Source: Thermococcus sp. (lineage in GTDB: Archaea > Methanobacteriota_B > Thermococci > Thermococcales > Thermococcaceae). From it: a DNA stretch of 64,000 nt. Each line of letters starts with the position of its first letter. Positions within the stretch are counted from its first letter, which is position 1. Below are positions 26,146 through 34,804 of this stretch, one piece after another. The notes under the pieces were generated by a model, which was not told the origin of the DNA, did not search any database, and saw nothing but the letters and a program-made list of their open reading frames with translations. A program made the position numbers and the translations under genes. The stretch spans positions 1-64,000 of the forward strand of contig NZ_JAMOQU010000101.1 of the NCBI RefSeq assembly GCF_027063845.1, read 5' to 3'.

Positions 26146-26847
26146 ATGAGGGTCATAGTGGTTACAGACAGGAAAAGGTACGTCCTTCACCCGGTACTCG
26201 TCGCCAGGGCAAGCAGGGCTTTAGTTGACGGGAACAGATGGGAGTTCGAGGCCGTTCTAAGGGAATTCGAGAGGAACTACTTCATGGAGGGGCTGGTGAA
26301 GTACAAAGGCGAGTCCTTCCTCGAACTCCTGGGCAAGTACCTCTTCTTGGGTACCGTGGCGGGGTTTAACAGGGCAGAAGAGCTCATCGAGGAGGCAAGG
26401 AAGGGGCTCCGCATCGTTGAAGTTGGGGACCCCTACGTCCCGTTTTATCTGGCTGGCATCATGTACCTTGAGGGAAAACCCGTCCCGAAGGAGATTCTGA
26501 GAAAGCTTCCCAACCCCGTTTACGACTTAGATGACGACGATTACATTGCCTTTCTCCTGAGGCTGTTTGAGCACAACCACCACTTTGGAGTAATAAGCTG
26601 TGCCCTCGAGTTCTGGACCCTGAGACAGGCGCTTTATGCCGGACTGCTTAGGCCAGAGAAGCCAGAAATCTGGCGGGACAAAGGCTGTTCCGTTGGGATA
26701 GCTCGGCTGAAGGGAGACATCGACGACGTGGAGGGAGAGTTCAAAATCGCCTGCAGAAACGGGTGGTGCGTCTTCTACTTCAGGGGGAGCAAAAGAATAC
26801 TGGAAGAAAAACTGAGGGAGCTGGGAATCAGCCCTCCCCGCCCTTGA
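26146..26847 (+). CDS. Hypothetical protein
   Basis: A 233-residue soluble protein with no recognised family. The N-terminal 150 residues look helical (EAVLREFERNYFMEG, NRAEELIEEARKGLRIVEV); the C-terminal quarter looks beta-rich with three cysteines (KGCSVGIA, FKIACRNGWCVFYFRG). The acidic YDLDDDDYIAFLL motif is near residue 127. ATG 26146 is preceded by GTGAAG and a TATA-like AATAACTTAAAC around 26115. The 3' end overlaps the convergent peptidase gene by 20 nt. Not enough is visible to suggest a function. Confidence 0.65.
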   Translation: MRVIVVTDRKRYVLHPVLVARASRALVDGNRWEFEAVLREFERNYFMEGLVKYKGESFLELLGKYLFLGTVAGFNRAEELIEEARKGLRIVEVGDPYVPFYLAGIMYLEGKPVPKEILRKLPNPVYDLDDDDYIAFLLRLFEHNHHFGVISCALEFWTLRQALYAGLLRPEKPEIWRDKGCSVGIARLKGDIDDVEGEFKIACRNGWCVFYFRGSKRILEEKLRELGISPPRP

Positions 26848-28699
26848 GAACCTTCTCAACGTCAAAGCCCTCTTCATACTTCCTGAGCTTCCTCTCGAAG
26901 AACTCGATGAAGAGCCTGTAGCGCTTCGCCCTGTGCTTCGGGCTTCCCCTGATGCTGTGGCCGTGCGGGCCCCTCTTGAAAACGGCTATATAAGCTTCCT
27001 TGCCAAGGTCCTTCAGAACGTTGTAGAACATCAGGCTCTGGTCGAGCGGACAGCGGTAGTCCTCCAGCGAGTGTATCAGCAGAATCGGGGCCTTCACGTT
27101 CTTTGCGTAGAACAGGGGGCTTAGCTTCCTGAAGTTCTCGTTCTCCAGCGGGTTTGGCCCGATGACCTCGACGTCGAACCAGAGGCCAATGTCCGAGAAG
27201 GCATAGCTCGTCAGCCAGTAGCTTATGCCGTTCTCGCTGATTCCAGCCTTGAAGAGGTCGCTCTGCGTTAACGCCCAGTTGGTCATGAAGCCGCCGTAGC
27301 TTATGCCGGTTATTCCAACGCGCTCCCTGTCGGCTTGCGGTTCGAGCTTGAAGAACTCCTCTATGCCGGCCATTATGTCCTCGAAGTCCTCCAGGCCAGT
27401 CCTCTCAAGGACGCGAAGGGCGAAGTCCTCGTCGTAACCGTCGCTGCCGCGCGGATTGACGTAGACCACGTAATAACCTTTGTTCGCCATCAGCTGCATC
27501 TCGTAGACGAAGCGGTGTCCGTACATTCCCTTCGGCCCGCCGTGGACGAAGACTATCACAGGGGCCTTCTCGTCCTCCTTGAGCTCGGGCTTCAGATACC
27601 AGCCGTCTATCTCCAGGTCTTTGCTTCTAAAGCGGAAGTGCCTCGGCTCGAAGGTTTTCAGTTTGGCGAATATCGGACCGTTGTAGTCGGTGACCTGCTT
27701 GAGCTCGCCGTCGTACAGGTAGAGCTCGCCTATCCTCGTGGCGGTCATTATGAGGAGTAGGGCCTTTCCGTTGCTGGCATCCAGGCCGTAAATCCAGTGG
27801 TCGCCAGCTACTACGCGCTCGGCTTTACCATCCCAGAGCCAGAGGTTCACCCTGCCCGAATCTGGAGTGAGGAAGTAGACCTTGCCCCCGGTGAGCTTCG
27901 CGCCCCAGACGTCGAGCGGGCCCTCGTAGACGGGCTTGAGCTCGCCGTCCCACAGATATAGCCAGTCGTGCTCGCTGATGAACTTCTTCTCCATCTTGCC
28001 CCTGAGGAGAATGGCTTTTCCATCCGAATCAACCGCCTCAAAGGAAACGCGCTCGAAGAGCTTCTCCTCGTTTCCGTCCTTCCAGAGGTAGATGTCGTAG
28101 AACTTGAAGAGGGCTAGCTTGCCGTTTTCCCTGTGTGGGACGTTGATTACAATCGAATCGCCGTGCCAGAGGCCCGAGCTGAAGCGGGGCTTCTCAAACT
28201 CCTCTATGATTTCTTCGCTCTCCGTGTCGAGGACCCAGAAGGTCGTCTTCTCGCCGTCGAGGAAGCCCATGCCGTCGAACCAGAAAGGAACGTCGTCGTC
28301 GAAGACGAAGTCGTCATCGTCGTGCCTCTTGAAGCCGACCACCAAAAGCCTCCTCGAGTCGTCGTTCCACTGGAGGGAGCGGATGTTTTTGGCGGAGAGA
28401 ACCTTCTTGGCGCTCATCGTTTCGAGCTCGGCAACCCAGACCTCTGTTTCCTTCTTCTCCTCGTTGGGCCTCGTGAAGGCAATCTTTCTGCCATCGGGCG
28501 AGAGCCTCGGCATTGAGGCGTTCTCTATGAAGCGCTTTGAGCCGGTCTCAAGGTCCTCAACGACCACCGTGCTCTCGTACTTATTGTCCTTCATGTTGAC
28601 CTTGGTTAGGGTGTATGCTATTCTCGAGCCTTCAATCCTCGGGTCGTTCACGTAGGCGAACCGAGAAAAGGTCTTCTCGTTCCATTCGATACCGCTCAT
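26828..28699 (-). CDS. Acylaminoacyl-peptidase-like prolyl oligopeptidase (S9)
   Basis: A 623-residue cytoplasmic serine peptidase of family S9C. The first about 350 residues form a beta-propeller (repeated WxxxGE/LYLWDGELKPVYEG-like blades) that gates access to small peptides. The C-terminal alpha/beta hydrolase carries VFVHGGPKGMYGH, the nucleophile motif GISYGG, the acid LIHSLEDYRCPLD and the histidine RGPHGHSIRG. It probably removes acylated or free N-terminal residues from short peptides during peptide catabolism, fitting a peptide-fermenting archaeon. ATG 28699 has GGGTGATAGC upstream. Monocistronic. Confidence 0.92.
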   Translation of the reverse strand: MSGIEWNEKTFSRFAYVNDPRIEGSRIAYTLTKVNMKDNKYESTVVVEDLETGSKRFIENASMPRLSPDGRKIAFTRPNEEKKETEVWVAELETMSAKKVLSAKNIRSLQWNDDSRRLLVVGFKRHDDDDFVFDDDVPFWFDGMGFLDGEKTTFWVLDTESEEIIEEFEKPRFSSGLWHGDSIVINVPHRENGKLALFKFYDIYLWKDGNEEKLFERVSFEAVDSDGKAILLRGKMEKKFISEHDWLYLWDGELKPVYEGPLDVWGAKLTGGKVYFLTPDSGRVNLWLWDGKAERVVAGDHWIYGLDASNGKALLLIMTATRIGELYLYDGELKQVTDYNGPIFAKLKTFEPRHFRFRSKDLEIDGWYLKPELKEDEKAPVIVFVHGGPKGMYGHRFVYEMQLMANKGYYVVYVNPRGSDGYDEDFALRVLERTGLEDFEDIMAGIEEFFKLEPQADRERVGITGISYGGFMTNWALTQSDLFKAGISENGISYWLTSYAFSDIGLWFDVEVIGPNPLENENFRKLSPLFYAKNVKAPILLIHSLEDYRCPLDQSLMFYNVLKDLGKEAYIAVFKRGPHGHSIRGSPKHRAKRYRLFIEFFERKLRKYEEGFDVEKVLKGGEG

Positions 28700-28816
28700 A
28701 ACGCTATCACCCGGTTATGATAGGCGCCGAGGTATAAAAGCTTAACTCCAATGGACATCAATGAACACGGGAACCTTTAAAAGGAGCCCGCCGATAGTGC
28801 CGGGACAGGTGAGAGA

Positions 28817-29143
28817 ATGAAGGAAACGAGCGCCATAGCGATAATCCTAGCCGTGGGAATAGTCGTTTCATTGGTCCTGAAGAACTACATCGGGATAGCC
28901 ATAGCGGCCTTTGGAATACCGGCGTACCTCGCCTACACCGCCCGCGAACAGAACATCCTCGCGAAGTCGAGGCTCTACGACAGGGACCTGTTCCTCATGA
29001 TTGGCATCTCGATAGTGGTAATCCTCGTCTTCAACTACTTCCTCGACCCGAGGATTGGGCTCATAGTCCTTGCCATCGTCGTTCCGCTCTTGGCCCTCTA
29101 CGCCGACCGGCTAAAGGCCGGAAAGAAGGTCCAGAAGGCGTGA
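28817..29143 (+). CDS. Small multi-span membrane protein
   Basis: A 108-residue hypothetical protein with four hydrophobic segments in two pairs (SAIAIILAVGIVVSLVL, IGIAIAAFGIPAYLAY; LFLMIGISIVVILVFNYF, IGLIVLAIVVPLLALYA). No family recognised. ATG 28817 follows GGTGAGAGA. A TATA-like stretch CTTTTAAAAGG lies near 28775. The 3' end overlaps the convergent kinase gene by 33 nt. Confidence 0.7.
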   Translation: MKETSAIAIILAVGIVVSLVLKNYIGIAIAAFGIPAYLAYTAREQNILAKSRLYDRDLFLMIGISIVVILVFNYFLDPRIGLIVLAIVVPLLALYADRLKAGKKVQKA

Positions 29144-29761
29144 AAGCTTTCCGGTCTTCTTGTACTCTCTCAGCGCTTCTTTTACCTCCTCTCTGAAACC
29201 CTCGTCGAGACCGAACTTTATGTAGAGCCTTTCAGAAATCGCGTTCCTGCCGACGAAGAGCATCGAAAAGGCCGAGGTCAGGTTGTTCGGCTTCCTCCAG
29301 TTAGCTTTCTCGAAGTCTATGATGTAAACGCCCTCGCCGACGATGATGTGCTTGCCCCCCTGAATCTGGCCGTGGTCGAGGTAAAGCCTGTCGAGCAGGG
29401 CCGTTTTCTCGGCTATCCCGAAGAGGTGGCGCTTTTCGAGGTCGGCGTAGAGAACGGGCTCACCATCGGCGAACTCCCTGACGAGGTAGGGCAGGCCCTC
29501 AAAGACCCCCGTGAAGAGGAGCGGGGGCGTTATTCCGAAGGGCTCTATCACCTTCAGTATTCTTGCCTCCTTTTCGAAGTTGTTCCTCGGCGAATCCGGC
29601 CTCTGGAGCTTCACGACGGCCTTTCTCCCCTTAAACTCGCCGAGGAAGACGAGGCTCGTGGTTCCTTTGGAGAACGGCCTGACCTCACTTAACCCGAGAA
29701 CCTCAAGGTGGTTCAGAAACCGCTCCAGTTTCTTACGACAGATGATGTTTTCAAACGTCAT
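29111..29761 (-). CDS. Predicted Ser/Thr protein kinase (COG2112-like)
   Basis: A 216-residue small eukaryotic-like/RIO-related kinase. Seen: a glycine-rich-loop equivalent FSKGTTSLVFLGEF (about 29-42), VVKLQRP with the ATP-anchoring lysine (about 48), the LDHGQIQGGKHIIVG catalytic-loop region and the metal-binding YIIDFEKANW (DFE in place of DFG). It lacks most of the C-lobe of larger kinases. ATG 29761 is chosen because the promoter lies just upstream, which makes a near-leaderless transcript; the open frame to 29884 runs through the divergent gene and is rejected. Substrate unknown. Confidence 0.8.
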   Translation of the reverse strand: MTFENIICRKKLERFLNHLEVLGLSEVRPFSKGTTSLVFLGEFKGRKAVVKLQRPDSPRNNFEKEARILKVIEPFGITPPLLFTGVFEGLPYLVREFADGEPVLYADLEKRHLFGIAEKTALLDRLYLDHGQIQGGKHIIVGEGVYIIDFEKANWRKPNNLTSAFSMLFVGRNAISERLYIKFGLDEGFREEVKEALREYKKTGKLSRLLDLLSGL

Positions 29762-29770
29762 CTCGATAAG

Positions 29771-29805
29771 CTTAAATAGGTCGCGGGTTAAATATTTTTG
29801 GTGAT
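29771..29805. promoter_or_regulatory. Compact divergent promoter between kinase and RAM-domain genes
   Basis: Only 49 bp separate the two start codons. On the plus strand CTTAAATAGG (29771-29780) can serve as TATA box for the RAM-domain gene, whose GGTGAT ribosome site is at 29800-29805. On the minus strand AAATATTTAA (29796-29787) is placed about 26-35 bases before the kinase ATG, implying a leaderless or very short-leader mRNA. Each TATA box lies inside the transcribed or start region of the other gene, so the promoters should interfere. Confidence 0.45.
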
Positions 29806-29810
29806 AGCCC

Positions 29811-30038
29811 ATGGTGACGGCTTTTATTTTGATGGTTACGGCTGCTGGAAAGGAAAGGGAAGTCATGGAGAAGCTTCTCGCCATGCCAGAAGTTAAGGAG
29901 GCCTACGTCGTTTACGGCGAGTACGACCTCGTTGTCAAAGTTGAGACGGACACGCTCAAAGACCTCGACCAGTTCATAACCGAGAAGATAAGGCGCATGC
30001 CGGAAATCCAGATGACCTCGACGATGATAGCCATCTGA
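29811..30038 (+). CDS. Stand-alone Lrp/AsnC ligand-binding (RAM) domain protein
   Basis: A 75-residue protein consisting only of the effector-binding and assembly domain of Lrp/AsnC regulators. Seen: AFILMVTAAGKEREVMEKLL, then VKEAYVVYGEYDLVVKVET and the terminal MPEIQMTSTMIAI, the usual alpha-beta sandwich order. No helix-turn-helix is present. Known stand-alone forms make rings of dimers and bind amino acids; they can modify full-length Lrp proteins. ATG 29811 follows GGTGATAGCCC. It is divergent from the small kinase. Confidence 0.9.
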   Translation: MVTAFILMVTAAGKEREVMEKLLAMPEVKEAYVVYGEYDLVVKVETDTLKDLDQFITEKIRRMPEIQMTSTMIAI

Positions 30039-30109
30039 TTCTCTCGTTCTTCTCTCGCATTATTCTCCGCAAAGCCTTCTCAGAATGAAAAGAGGAAACA
30101 GTGGGGATT

Positions 30110-30784
30110 TTACTTGTTCATCATCAGCCTTATCCTCTCGGCGGCGTCCTTTGCCTTGTCCGAGATGTTGCTTACCGTTCTCGCTATGTTCAGGATGCAG
30201 AAGCCCGTGCCCCAGTCGAGCCTGTCCGAGTTCTCGAAGACTAGCCTCATCAGCTTCGTGTCCAGGTCGTCAATAACCTTCTCTACGTCCTCTATGGCGT
30301 GAATCAGCTCATACTCCCTCGCTATCTCCTTCTCGGAAAAACCGCTCTCTATAACCCTGTCCATCTGCACTATCGCCTCATAGACGAGCTTGGCAGCCTT
30401 TATGCTCTCCCTCCCCATCTGTAGAATCACGTCCTTTATCTCCGCTGGAACGTCCACGGACTTCTTGACGAGGAGCCACTTGGCGGTGTCCTCGGCCGAA
30501 TCGGCAACCTTGTCCTGCATGTGGAGGTATATGAGAACGTCCTCGCGAGAGACCGCCATCATGAGCTTCGAGCTGAGCGAGTCACGGATTTCCTCCTTTA
30601 TCCTGTCGGCGACGTCCTCAAGCCTGTCAACCTCGATGGCAAGCCTCTCCATCTCCTCCGTGTTTCCATCATGCCAGGCCTGGAGGGCCTTCTCAAGGGT
30701 TTCAACCGTCTGGATGACCACTTCCGCGTGCTTTATCAGGGGCTTGAAGGGGCTCTTCGCGAAGAGCTTTGTCCAAACCTGCAT
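30110..30784 (-). CDS. PhoU-like protein (DUF47) paired with PiT transporter
   Basis: A 224-residue all-helical DUF47/TIGR00153 protein. Seen: FKPLIKHAEVVIQTVETLEKAL at the start, the acidic EVDRLEDVADRIKEEIRDSL (about 48-67), AIEDVEKVIDDLDTKLMRLVF and NIARTVSNISDKAKDAAERI near the end. It is a paralogue of the product of 10581-11228. It starts 4 nt after the stop of the PiT gene with GGGGTGAT upstream, so the two form an operon. By family, it should modulate phosphate transport; the mechanism in archaea is inferred. Confidence 0.9.
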   Translation of the reverse strand: MQVWTKLFAKSPFKPLIKHAEVVIQTVETLEKALQAWHDGNTEEMERLAIEVDRLEDVADRIKEEIRDSLSSKLMMAVSREDVLIYLHMQDKVADSAEDTAKWLLVKKSVDVPAEIKDVILQMGRESIKAAKLVYEAIVQMDRVIESGFSEKEIAREYELIHAIEDVEKVIDDLDTKLMRLVFENSDRLDWGTGFCILNIARTVSNISDKAKDAAERIRLMMNK

Positions 30785-30788
30785 GGTA

Positions 30789-32000
30789 TCACCCCACGAG
30801 CATTAAGACCTTGAATATGACGGCGCTGATTAGGCCTGCGACCGGAACGGTAACGAACCATGAGATTACTATGTCCTTCAGGATTGAAGTGTTTATCGCC
30901 TTGATTCCCCTCGCCAGGCCGATGCCAACGACGGCACCAACTACTGTGTGCGTCGTCGAAATCGGCATTCCGAGCCAGCTCGCGAAGAGGACGACAGTTG
31001 CCGCCGAAAAGTCTATCGTGAAGCCGCGCGTGTTCGTCAGCTCGGTTATCTTCTTCCCAACTGTCTCCATGACGCGGTAGCCGTAGGTGGCGACGCCGAC
31101 CGCTATGCCGAGACCTCCGAGGGCCAAAATCCACCTCGGCACGGGAACCTTCATGCCCGCCATTCCCATGCTCGCGACGGCATAGACTACAGCGACGGGA
31201 CCAATGGCGTTCGCGACGTCGTTGGCACCGTGCGCTAAAGCCACGTAGCCAGATGTGACGACCTGAACGCGCCGGAATATGCTCTCAACACCGATGTAGG
31301 GGTCGTTTATGGGGAACCTGAGCCGTATCAGAGCGTAGGTAATTAGGAAAACGAAGAAACCGGCAGGAATTCCATAGAAGAGAACGCCCGCCTTCAGGTC
31401 TTTGCCGTGGAGAACCTTGATGTAGAACATAGTCCCTATGACCACGAAGGCGAGCCCAATCCAGAACGGCGACCACACACGGGCGCTTTTGACGGGGTTT
31501 CTGCTCATAAAAATGCTCCGCGTGAGGGCCTTAAAGACGATGTAGGCCATTATCGCGCCGACGATTGGGGAGAGAATCCAGCTGAGGACCACCTGGGCCA
31601 TCTTGCCCCAGTTAACGATACTCATCCCGGCGTAAACGATGCCGTAGCCAGCTATTCCGCCGATTATTGAGTGAGTAGTTGAAACAGGCAGTCCAAACTT
31701 GGTCGCTATTATCAGCCAAATCGTCGCGGCTAAAAGGGCCGCTATCGAGCCGTAAATGAGGACGTTGGGGTCGGTGATTCCGCTCGGGTCAAGGATTCCC
31801 TTCCTTATCGTCTCGGTAACGCTCTTTCCAAAGAAGTAAGCACCCGTGAACTCAAGCACTCCGGCTATGACCACCGCCTGCTTTGGCGTTATCGCCTTCG
31901 CTCCCACTGCCGTGCTCATCGAATTGGCGGCGTCGTTGGCACCTATCGCCCAAGCCATGGCAAAACCCAGGAGGATTGTGATTAGCAACCAGGGGTCCAT
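30789..32000 (-). CDS. PiT-family inorganic phosphate transporter
   Basis: A 403-residue membrane phosphate permease with two inverted halves, each with the PiT signature: AIGANDAANSMSTAVGAKAI near residue 16 and ALAHGANDVANAIGPVAVV near residue 257. Further paired motifs are GLPVSTTHSIIGGIAG and GMPISTTHTVVGAVVG. A central loop of about 60 residues is longer than in the 1966-2928 paralogue. ATG 32000 follows AGGTGGTG; the upstream GTG/TTG codons are inside that site. The PhoU-like gene follows at once. Confidence 0.94.
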   Translation of the reverse strand: MDPWLLITILLGFAMAWAIGANDAANSMSTAVGAKAITPKQAVVIAGVLEFTGAYFFGKSVTETIRKGILDPSGITDPNVLIYGSIAALLAATIWLIIATKFGLPVSTTHSIIGGIAGYGIVYAGMSIVNWGKMAQVVLSWILSPIVGAIMAYIVFKALTRSIFMSRNPVKSARVWSPFWIGLAFVVIGTMFYIKVLHGKDLKAGVLFYGIPAGFFVFLITYALIRLRFPINDPYIGVESIFRRVQVVTSGYVALAHGANDVANAIGPVAVVYAVASMGMAGMKVPVPRWILALGGLGIAVGVATYGYRVMETVGKKITELTNTRGFTIDFSAATVVLFASWLGMPISTTHTVVGAVVGIGLARGIKAINTSILKDIVISWFVTVPVAGLISAVIFKVLMLVG

Positions 32001-32009
32001 CAACACCAC

Positions 32010-32107
32010 CTGGCGGAACTAAATAGCACAAAATAAATACCTTGTCGCAATAAAATATAGCCCGCTAAAGGTCTCTATATAGACACAAATAGAATAAAGA
32101 GAAAAGC
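32010..32107. promoter_or_regulatory. Upstream region of PiT-PhoU operon with CTATATAGAC element
   Basis: This AT-rich gap lies between the PiT start and the end of the phosphoesterase gene, both on the minus strand. On the minus strand GGTATTTATTTTG (about 32043-32031) and GGCTATATTTTATTG are candidate TATA boxes. The element CTATATAGAC (32075-32084), inside the 10-bp palindrome TCTATATAGA, also occurs before the other PiT gene (1936-1945). Confidence 0.35.
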
Positions 32108-33736
32108 TCAGGTGGAGACTTTAACCACCTTAACGTCAATTTCCTTGCTGGGCCGCATGGTGAGGACAACGTAGTGGTAGAAGCCACCCTCATCGGGCTT
32201 CGCGTAGAGGGGCGCGCCCCCTCCGCCGGTTATGATAAAGGGAACTCCCTCGTAAGTCCCGTTCCAGTATATGTGGATGTGGCTGAAGATTCCGAAGGCG
32301 TTGTACTCCTTCATGAGCCTTAGGAGTTCCTTCGCGCTCTCCTCGCTCATCGCGTGGTCGTCTCCGCCGGGCCTCGGGTCGTAGGGCGGTGCGTGCATAA
32401 CGACGACCGGCCTCTCACCGCGCTCCTTGGCTATTTCAAACTGCTTCTTGAGCCAGGCGACCTGCTCGTCGGTCAGGCTGTAGCCGTTGCTTATGTCGTT
32501 GGCGAAGATGTAGCGATAGTTTCCAAGGCTGAAGGCGTAATCAGTCGGGCCGAAGTAGTAGTGGAATATGCTAACTCCCTCGCCCTGGTACTCGTGGTTT
32601 CCGACCGCTATGAAGATGGGCTTGTTCCAGTGCCAGACCTTCATGAGCTCAGCCCACTGGTAGATTGTGCCGGAGTAAACGAGGTCGCCACCGTCTATGA
32701 CAAAGGCCCCGCTCTCGTTGTTGACGTCAGCCATTATCTTGAGGAAGACCTTGGGTGGCTTGTCACCGCTCGCCGGCCTGTGGTCGCCGAAAGCGAGGAC
32801 GCGGTATTCGCTGACGTTCTTTGCCACTATCGACAAGCTCGGCTCACTCGTGGTGACTTCTATCGTGGTGTTGTCAAGGACTTTGGCCCCCTCGGGGAGA
32901 ACCATGAGTTCCGGGTTGACATTCTCGATGACGTATGTCAGCTGGACGTTCTTCGGGTTCTCAACCTTCACGGTGACGTTGAAGCCGAGGGCTCTTATGT
33001 AGACCGTCGTGCCGTTGACGAGCCTTATGAAGCCGCCGCTGACGGTGACGTTCTCGCCTTTCACGACCCTCCAGTAGTAGTTGAAGGGCTCATCGTAGAG
33101 GAGCTGGTAGAGCTCGTAGTGCTCATCGCTATCTGGGATTCCGTTGAAGTTAACGTCGCCGAACTCCTTGAGGAGAATTCCCTCAAAGGAACCTGAGCGA
33201 ACGACAGCGTTGGGGTCAACGGAAAGCTTTCCGTCCTTGAGTCCCTTAAGGAAGTAGAGCGAAGCACCGACGCCGGCCCTGCTCGTTCCAGTAACGACCA
33301 TGAGGGGGCCCTTATCGGAGTTGAGAACTGCTATTGCGCCGAGCCAGGGGCCCGGAAGGTGTGTCCCCTGCTTGTAGGCTATGTAGCCGAAGGGCTCAAG
33401 TCTCTGAACCTGGACGGGTTTTCCGAAGAGTATCCTAGACTTAACCTCGTCCCCGGGCGAGAGAACGACTATCCCGCTTCCCTTGAACTGGGAGAAGGGC
33501 TCGACCTTTGCGTTCGGGAAGTAGTGCTTAACCAGACCCTCGTAGCCGTCGCTGACGTAGAACGTCTCGTTGAAGAGCTCCCACCAGCTTCCGATGACCC
33601 TCCCGGTGGGATACTTGGCGAAGTTAATCCCGCTCGACTGGGGAGTTTGAGTCGTTGAGCCGTTGTCAGGGTTTGAGCCTATGCAACCACTAACTAGAAC
33701 AACGAGAACCAAGGCAAGTGCAATCAAACGCCTCAT
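32108..33736 (-). CDS. Surface lipoprotein metallophosphoesterase
   Basis: A 542-residue exported protein. The N-terminus MRRLIALALVLVVLVSGCIG is a lipoprotein signal with lipobox SGC (Cys about 18), followed by a Ser/Thr/Asn-rich linker. The C-terminal about 230 residues form a calcineurin-like phosphoesterase with the metal motifs FGDHRP, VIDGGDLVYS, VGNHEYQGEG, VMHAPPYDP and FSHIHIYWNG. The middle is beta-rich (VKVENPKNVQLTYVIENV). ATG 33736 is chosen by GGGTGGT upstream and by the signal peptide. It ends 107 bp before the PiT operon; release of phosphate at the cell surface is a plausible role. Confidence 0.88.
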   Translation of the reverse strand: MRRLIALALVLVVLVSGCIGSNPDNGSTTQTPQSSGINFAKYPTGRVIGSWWELFNETFYVSDGYEGLVKHYFPNAKVEPFSQFKGSGIVVLSPGDEVKSRILFGKPVQVQRLEPFGYIAYKQGTHLPGPWLGAIAVLNSDKGPLMVVTGTSRAGVGASLYFLKGLKDGKLSVDPNAVVRSGSFEGILLKEFGDVNFNGIPDSDEHYELYQLLYDEPFNYYWRVVKGENVTVSGGFIRLVNGTTVYIRALGFNVTVKVENPKNVQLTYVIENVNPELMVLPEGAKVLDNTTIEVTTSEPSLSIVAKNVSEYRVLAFGDHRPASGDKPPKVFLKIMADVNNESGAFVIDGGDLVYSGTIYQWAELMKVWHWNKPIFIAVGNHEYQGEGVSIFHYYFGPTDYAFSLGNYRYIFANDISNGYSLTDEQVAWLKKQFEIAKERGERPVVVMHAPPYDPRPGGDDHAMSEESAKELLRLMKEYNAFGIFSHIHIYWNGTYEGVPFIITGGGGAPLYAKPDEGGFYHYVVLTMRPSKEIDVKVVKVST

Positions 33737-33819
33737 GCAACCACCCGTCAAAACTCTGTGTTAGCCTTAAAAGCGTGAAGGTTTAAATACAAAACCGCCC
33801 GAAGGCAATTGGTGGTATT

Positions 33820-34176
33820 ATGTTCGTCGGACACTACAAGGAGGTCCCCGAGAAGGACACCGGTTTTGAGGGTGTGACGATAAGGTGGCTCGTTTCTCCG
33901 AAGCTCGGAGCGAAGAACTTCGCGATGCGCTATTTCGTTCTCAAGAAGGGCGCCGAAATTCCGATACACCAGCACGACTGGGAGCACGAGATTTTCATAA
34001 TGAAGGGCGAGGGGATAATAACCAACGGAAAGGAAGAGTACCACGTCAAGGCCGGGAACTTCCTCTACGTCCCGCCCAACGAGCCCCACGGCTACAAAGC
34101 CCTAACTGACACCTTCGAGTTCCTCTGCCTCATTCCGGCCAAGAAAGAGGCCATCCCCGAGGAGGAGTGGGCTTAA
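33820..34176 (+). CDS. Cupin-domain protein
   Basis: A 118-residue single-domain cupin. Seen: motif 1 PIHQHDWEHEIFIMKGEG (about 48-65) with the His-His-Glu metal ligands and motif 2 YVPPNEPHGYKAL (about 86-98) with the last His. The substrate of such small cupins cannot be told from sequence; sugar-isomerase-like or dioxygenase-like roles are known in the family. ATG 33820 has GGTGG upstream and a TTTAAATAC TATA box at about 33782. The 3' end overlaps the convergent signal peptidase gene by 4 nt. Confidence 0.88.
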   Translation: MFVGHYKEVPEKDTGFEGVTIRWLVSPKLGAKNFAMRYFVLKKGAEIPIHQHDWEHEIFIMKGEGIITNGKEEYHVKAGNFLYVPPNEPHGYKALTDTFEFLCLIPAKKEAIPEEEWA

Positions 34177-34736
34177 CGGCGGTAGTACCTCTTCAGCTTT
34201 TTCCTTTTGACTGCGAGCAGTGAAGGTTTGGCCCACTTGGGCCTCGGAGGCTCTTCTTCGAGGAGTATGAGGGCAATCTCGTAGGCTAGGCTACCGACGA
34301 TGAACAGGAAGATAAGGAGGACTATTAGAGGAGTGTAGTACCAGACCATGCCAACCTTCGGAATCACGAGAACAACCTTGCCTATCACCTGCTCAGGATA
34401 AACGCGCCAGGGGTCGGTGTACCTTCGGTTGTCACCCTTTGTCACGAAGTAGATTCGGCCAGAATCGTCACGTTTGACTGCCACTATCCTGTGGGTTATC
34501 CTGTAAGTGGCGTTTCCGAGGTGAATCTCGTAGAGTATCACGTCGCCGACGTGAAGCTCGGAGGGAGGAACCGGCCTGGTGACGACTAGGTCTCCGGGGT
34601 TTATGTGGGGCTTCATTGAGTCGGTCAGTATAACGACGTACTGGAAGCCGAAGACGAAGTGGAGGACTAACACGACCGCGACAAAAATTGCAAGCGCGTA
34701 TGAAAGCAGGGAATACCAGTCCACGCGCTTCTTCAT
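34173..34736 (-). CDS. Signal peptidase I (second copy, near secreted fibre-like protein)
   Basis: A 187-residue S26B signal peptidase. Seen: an N-terminal span (about 9-29, LLSYALAIFVAVVLVLHFVF), nucleophile motif ILTDSMKPHINPGDLVV with Ser about 40, RITHRIVAVKR with the His about 81, KGDNRRYTDPW with the Asp about 96, a C-terminal span (about 130-150) and a basic tail. The C-terminal membrane span and position 68 nt after a secreted-protein gene resemble dedicated SipW-like peptidases that process fibre proteins. ATG 34736 has GGTGGTAAA upstream. Confidence 0.9.
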   Translation of the reverse strand: MKKRVDWYSLLSYALAIFVAVVLVLHFVFGFQYVVILTDSMKPHINPGDLVVTRPVPPSELHVGDVILYEIHLGNATYRITHRIVAVKRDDSGRIYFVTKGDNRRYTDPWRVYPEQVIGKVVLVIPKVGMVWYYTPLIVLLIFLFIVGSLAYEIALILLEEEPPRPKWAKPSLLAVKRKKLKRYYRR

Positions 34737-34804
34737 TTTACCACCCTAATTTGAGCACCAAATATTCGCAGGCTGGAAAAAAGAAGGGGGTTGGGGCAGG
34801 TAAA

